Of a DNA stretch of 6,206 bases, positions 5,921-6,206 are shown piece after piece (the stretch's first letter is position 1; each line of letters opens with the position of its first letter). The position numbers and the translations under genes are program-made. The notes beneath the pieces are model-generated. The model saw only the letters and a program-made list of their open reading frames with translations, had not been told where the DNA came from and ran no database searches. Source of the DNA: an uncultured Eubacteriales bacterium (lineage in GTDB: Bacteria; Bacillota; Clostridia; Oscillospirales; UBA644). The stretch is from NCBI GenBank assembly GCA_959604355.1, contig CAUHAO010000040.1:1-6206 (forward strand). Reading direction: 5' to 3'.

Positions 5921-5978
5921 TATTCCGTGAAACATCGACCTGTACAGCAGATTTTCCATTTTTGTTTCATTTTCGGTA

Positions 5979-6007
5979 TTGAAAATCTTTTTTGATTATG
6001 GTATACT
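5979..6007 (+). promoter_or_regulatory. Promoter of tRNA-Leu
   Basis: TTGAAA (5979-5984) and TATACT (6002-6007) are separated by 17 bases. Transcription would start near 6014, about 30 bases before the mature tRNA 5' end, a normal leader for a tRNA transcript. Confidence 0.78.
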
Positions 6008-6033
6008 ATACAAGGTTAAATAACATTCCGCAA
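6005..6033 (-). promoter_or_regulatory. Possible divergent minus-strand promoter
   Basis: On the - strand TTGCGG (complement of 6028-6033) and TATAGT (complement of 6005-6010) are separated by 17 bases. The -10 overlaps the palindromic GTATACTATAC that also serves tRNA-Leu. It would direct transcription from about 5998 into the hairpin-rich stretch between tRNA-Leu and rubrerythrin. Confidence 0.3.
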
Positions 6034-6044
6034 CCGCATATTAC

Positions 6045-6131
6045 GCCGGTGTGGTGGAACTGGCAGACGCGACGGACTCAAAATCCGTTGGTAGCGATAC
6101 CATGCGGGTTCGACCCCCGCCACCGGCACCA
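6045..6131 (+). tRNA. tRNA-Leu (anticodon CAA)
   Basis: A complete class II tRNA of 87 bases including encoded CCA (6129-6131). The acceptor GCCGGTG (6045-6051) pairs with CACCGGC (6121-6127), and the discriminator is A6128, as expected for leucine. The anticodon stem ACGGA (6072-6076) pairs with TCCGT (6084-6088) around loop CTCAAAA, giving anticodon CAA at 6079-6081 for codon TTG. The long variable arm TGGTAGCGATACCA is typical of leucine tRNAs, and the T loop is TTCGACC. Confidence 0.97.
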
Positions 6132-6168
6132 AAAATACCCCTCAGACATAAGTCTGAGGGGTATTTTT
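6131..6168 (+). terminator. Rho-independent terminator of tRNA-Leu
   Basis: A perfect 17-bp stem (6131-6147 with 6152-6168) with loop ATAA; the core is CCCCTCAGAC/GTCTGAGGGG, and the A5/T5 ends form the terminator tract. It begins at the last base of the tRNA. Confidence 0.93.
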
Positions 6169-6206
6169 GCTGTCTGATATAAAGGGGGTCGAAGCGCCGC
6201 GGGAGT

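Noticed and set aside
5876..5959. 27-residue minus-strand peptide starting at the complement of 5957-5959
   Set aside because: It has no Shine-Dalgarno, no recognisable similarity and is of a length expected by chance. It would be worth reconsidering only if minus-strand transcription is shown.
5992..6177. Plus-strand frame of 61 codons across tRNA-Leu
   Set aside because: It is a translation of the tRNA gene and its terminator.
1..6206. A genomic island bounded by the two tRNA genes
   Set aside because: No integrase, no repeat of a tRNA 3' end and no mobile gene is present; the genes have ordinary chromosomal functions.

Overview
This 6.2 kb window looks like chromosome of a low-to-mid GC anaerobic Firmicute, most likely a gut Clostridium or Ruminococcus relative (class Clostridia). 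The reasons are strong AGGAGG-type ribosome binding sites before nearly every gene, tRNA genes with encoded CCA, a PerR-type regulator in tandem with a rubrerythrin, and an MBOAT/DHHW acetylation pair of the type common in Clostridia. No phage, transposase, integrase, CRISPR or defence gene is visible. All genes that I accept lie on the + strand.

Layout. (1) 1-88: the 3' two-thirds of tRNA-Gln(CTG) and its terminator. (2) 142-1698: a compact operon of an ECF sigma factor, an overlapping single-pass membrane protein that is probably its anti-sigma factor, and a small lipoprotein, closed by a strong hairpin. (3) 1716-4287: an AlgI-like MBOAT O-acetyltransferase broken by a one-base frameshift in a T run near its start, followed 9 bases later by an intact AlgJ/AlgX-like DHHW protein, then a terminator that reads well in both directions. 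(4) 4288-4525: no protein gene; base-paired segments and a minus-strand -10 box suggest a minus-strand structured RNA of unknown class. (5) 4526-5740: a consensus promoter, a Fur-family operator, perR, rubrerythrin, and a terminator-like hairpin. (6) 5741-5978: no gene, but a series of inverted repeats including a 17-bp bulged hairpin. (7) 5979-6168: promoter, complete tRNA-Leu(CAA) and terminator. The last 38 bases hold nothing that I recognise.

How the parts work together. The sigma/anti-sigma pair probably senses an envelope condition and controls its own operon, perhaps also the surface-polymer acetylation genes next to it. No promoter fits between the operon's hairpin and the MBOAT start, so acetylation genes may depend on readthrough. 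PerR senses peroxide through an iron-bound histidine site and should control itself and the peroxide-reducing rubrerythrin behind it.

The main points for a second look are the frameshift in the MBOAT gene, the terminator pressed against its ribosome binding site, the possible minus-strand RNAs on both sides of perR-rbr, and the perR operator, which is closer to the Fur than to the PerR consensus. I found no clearly new biological system.
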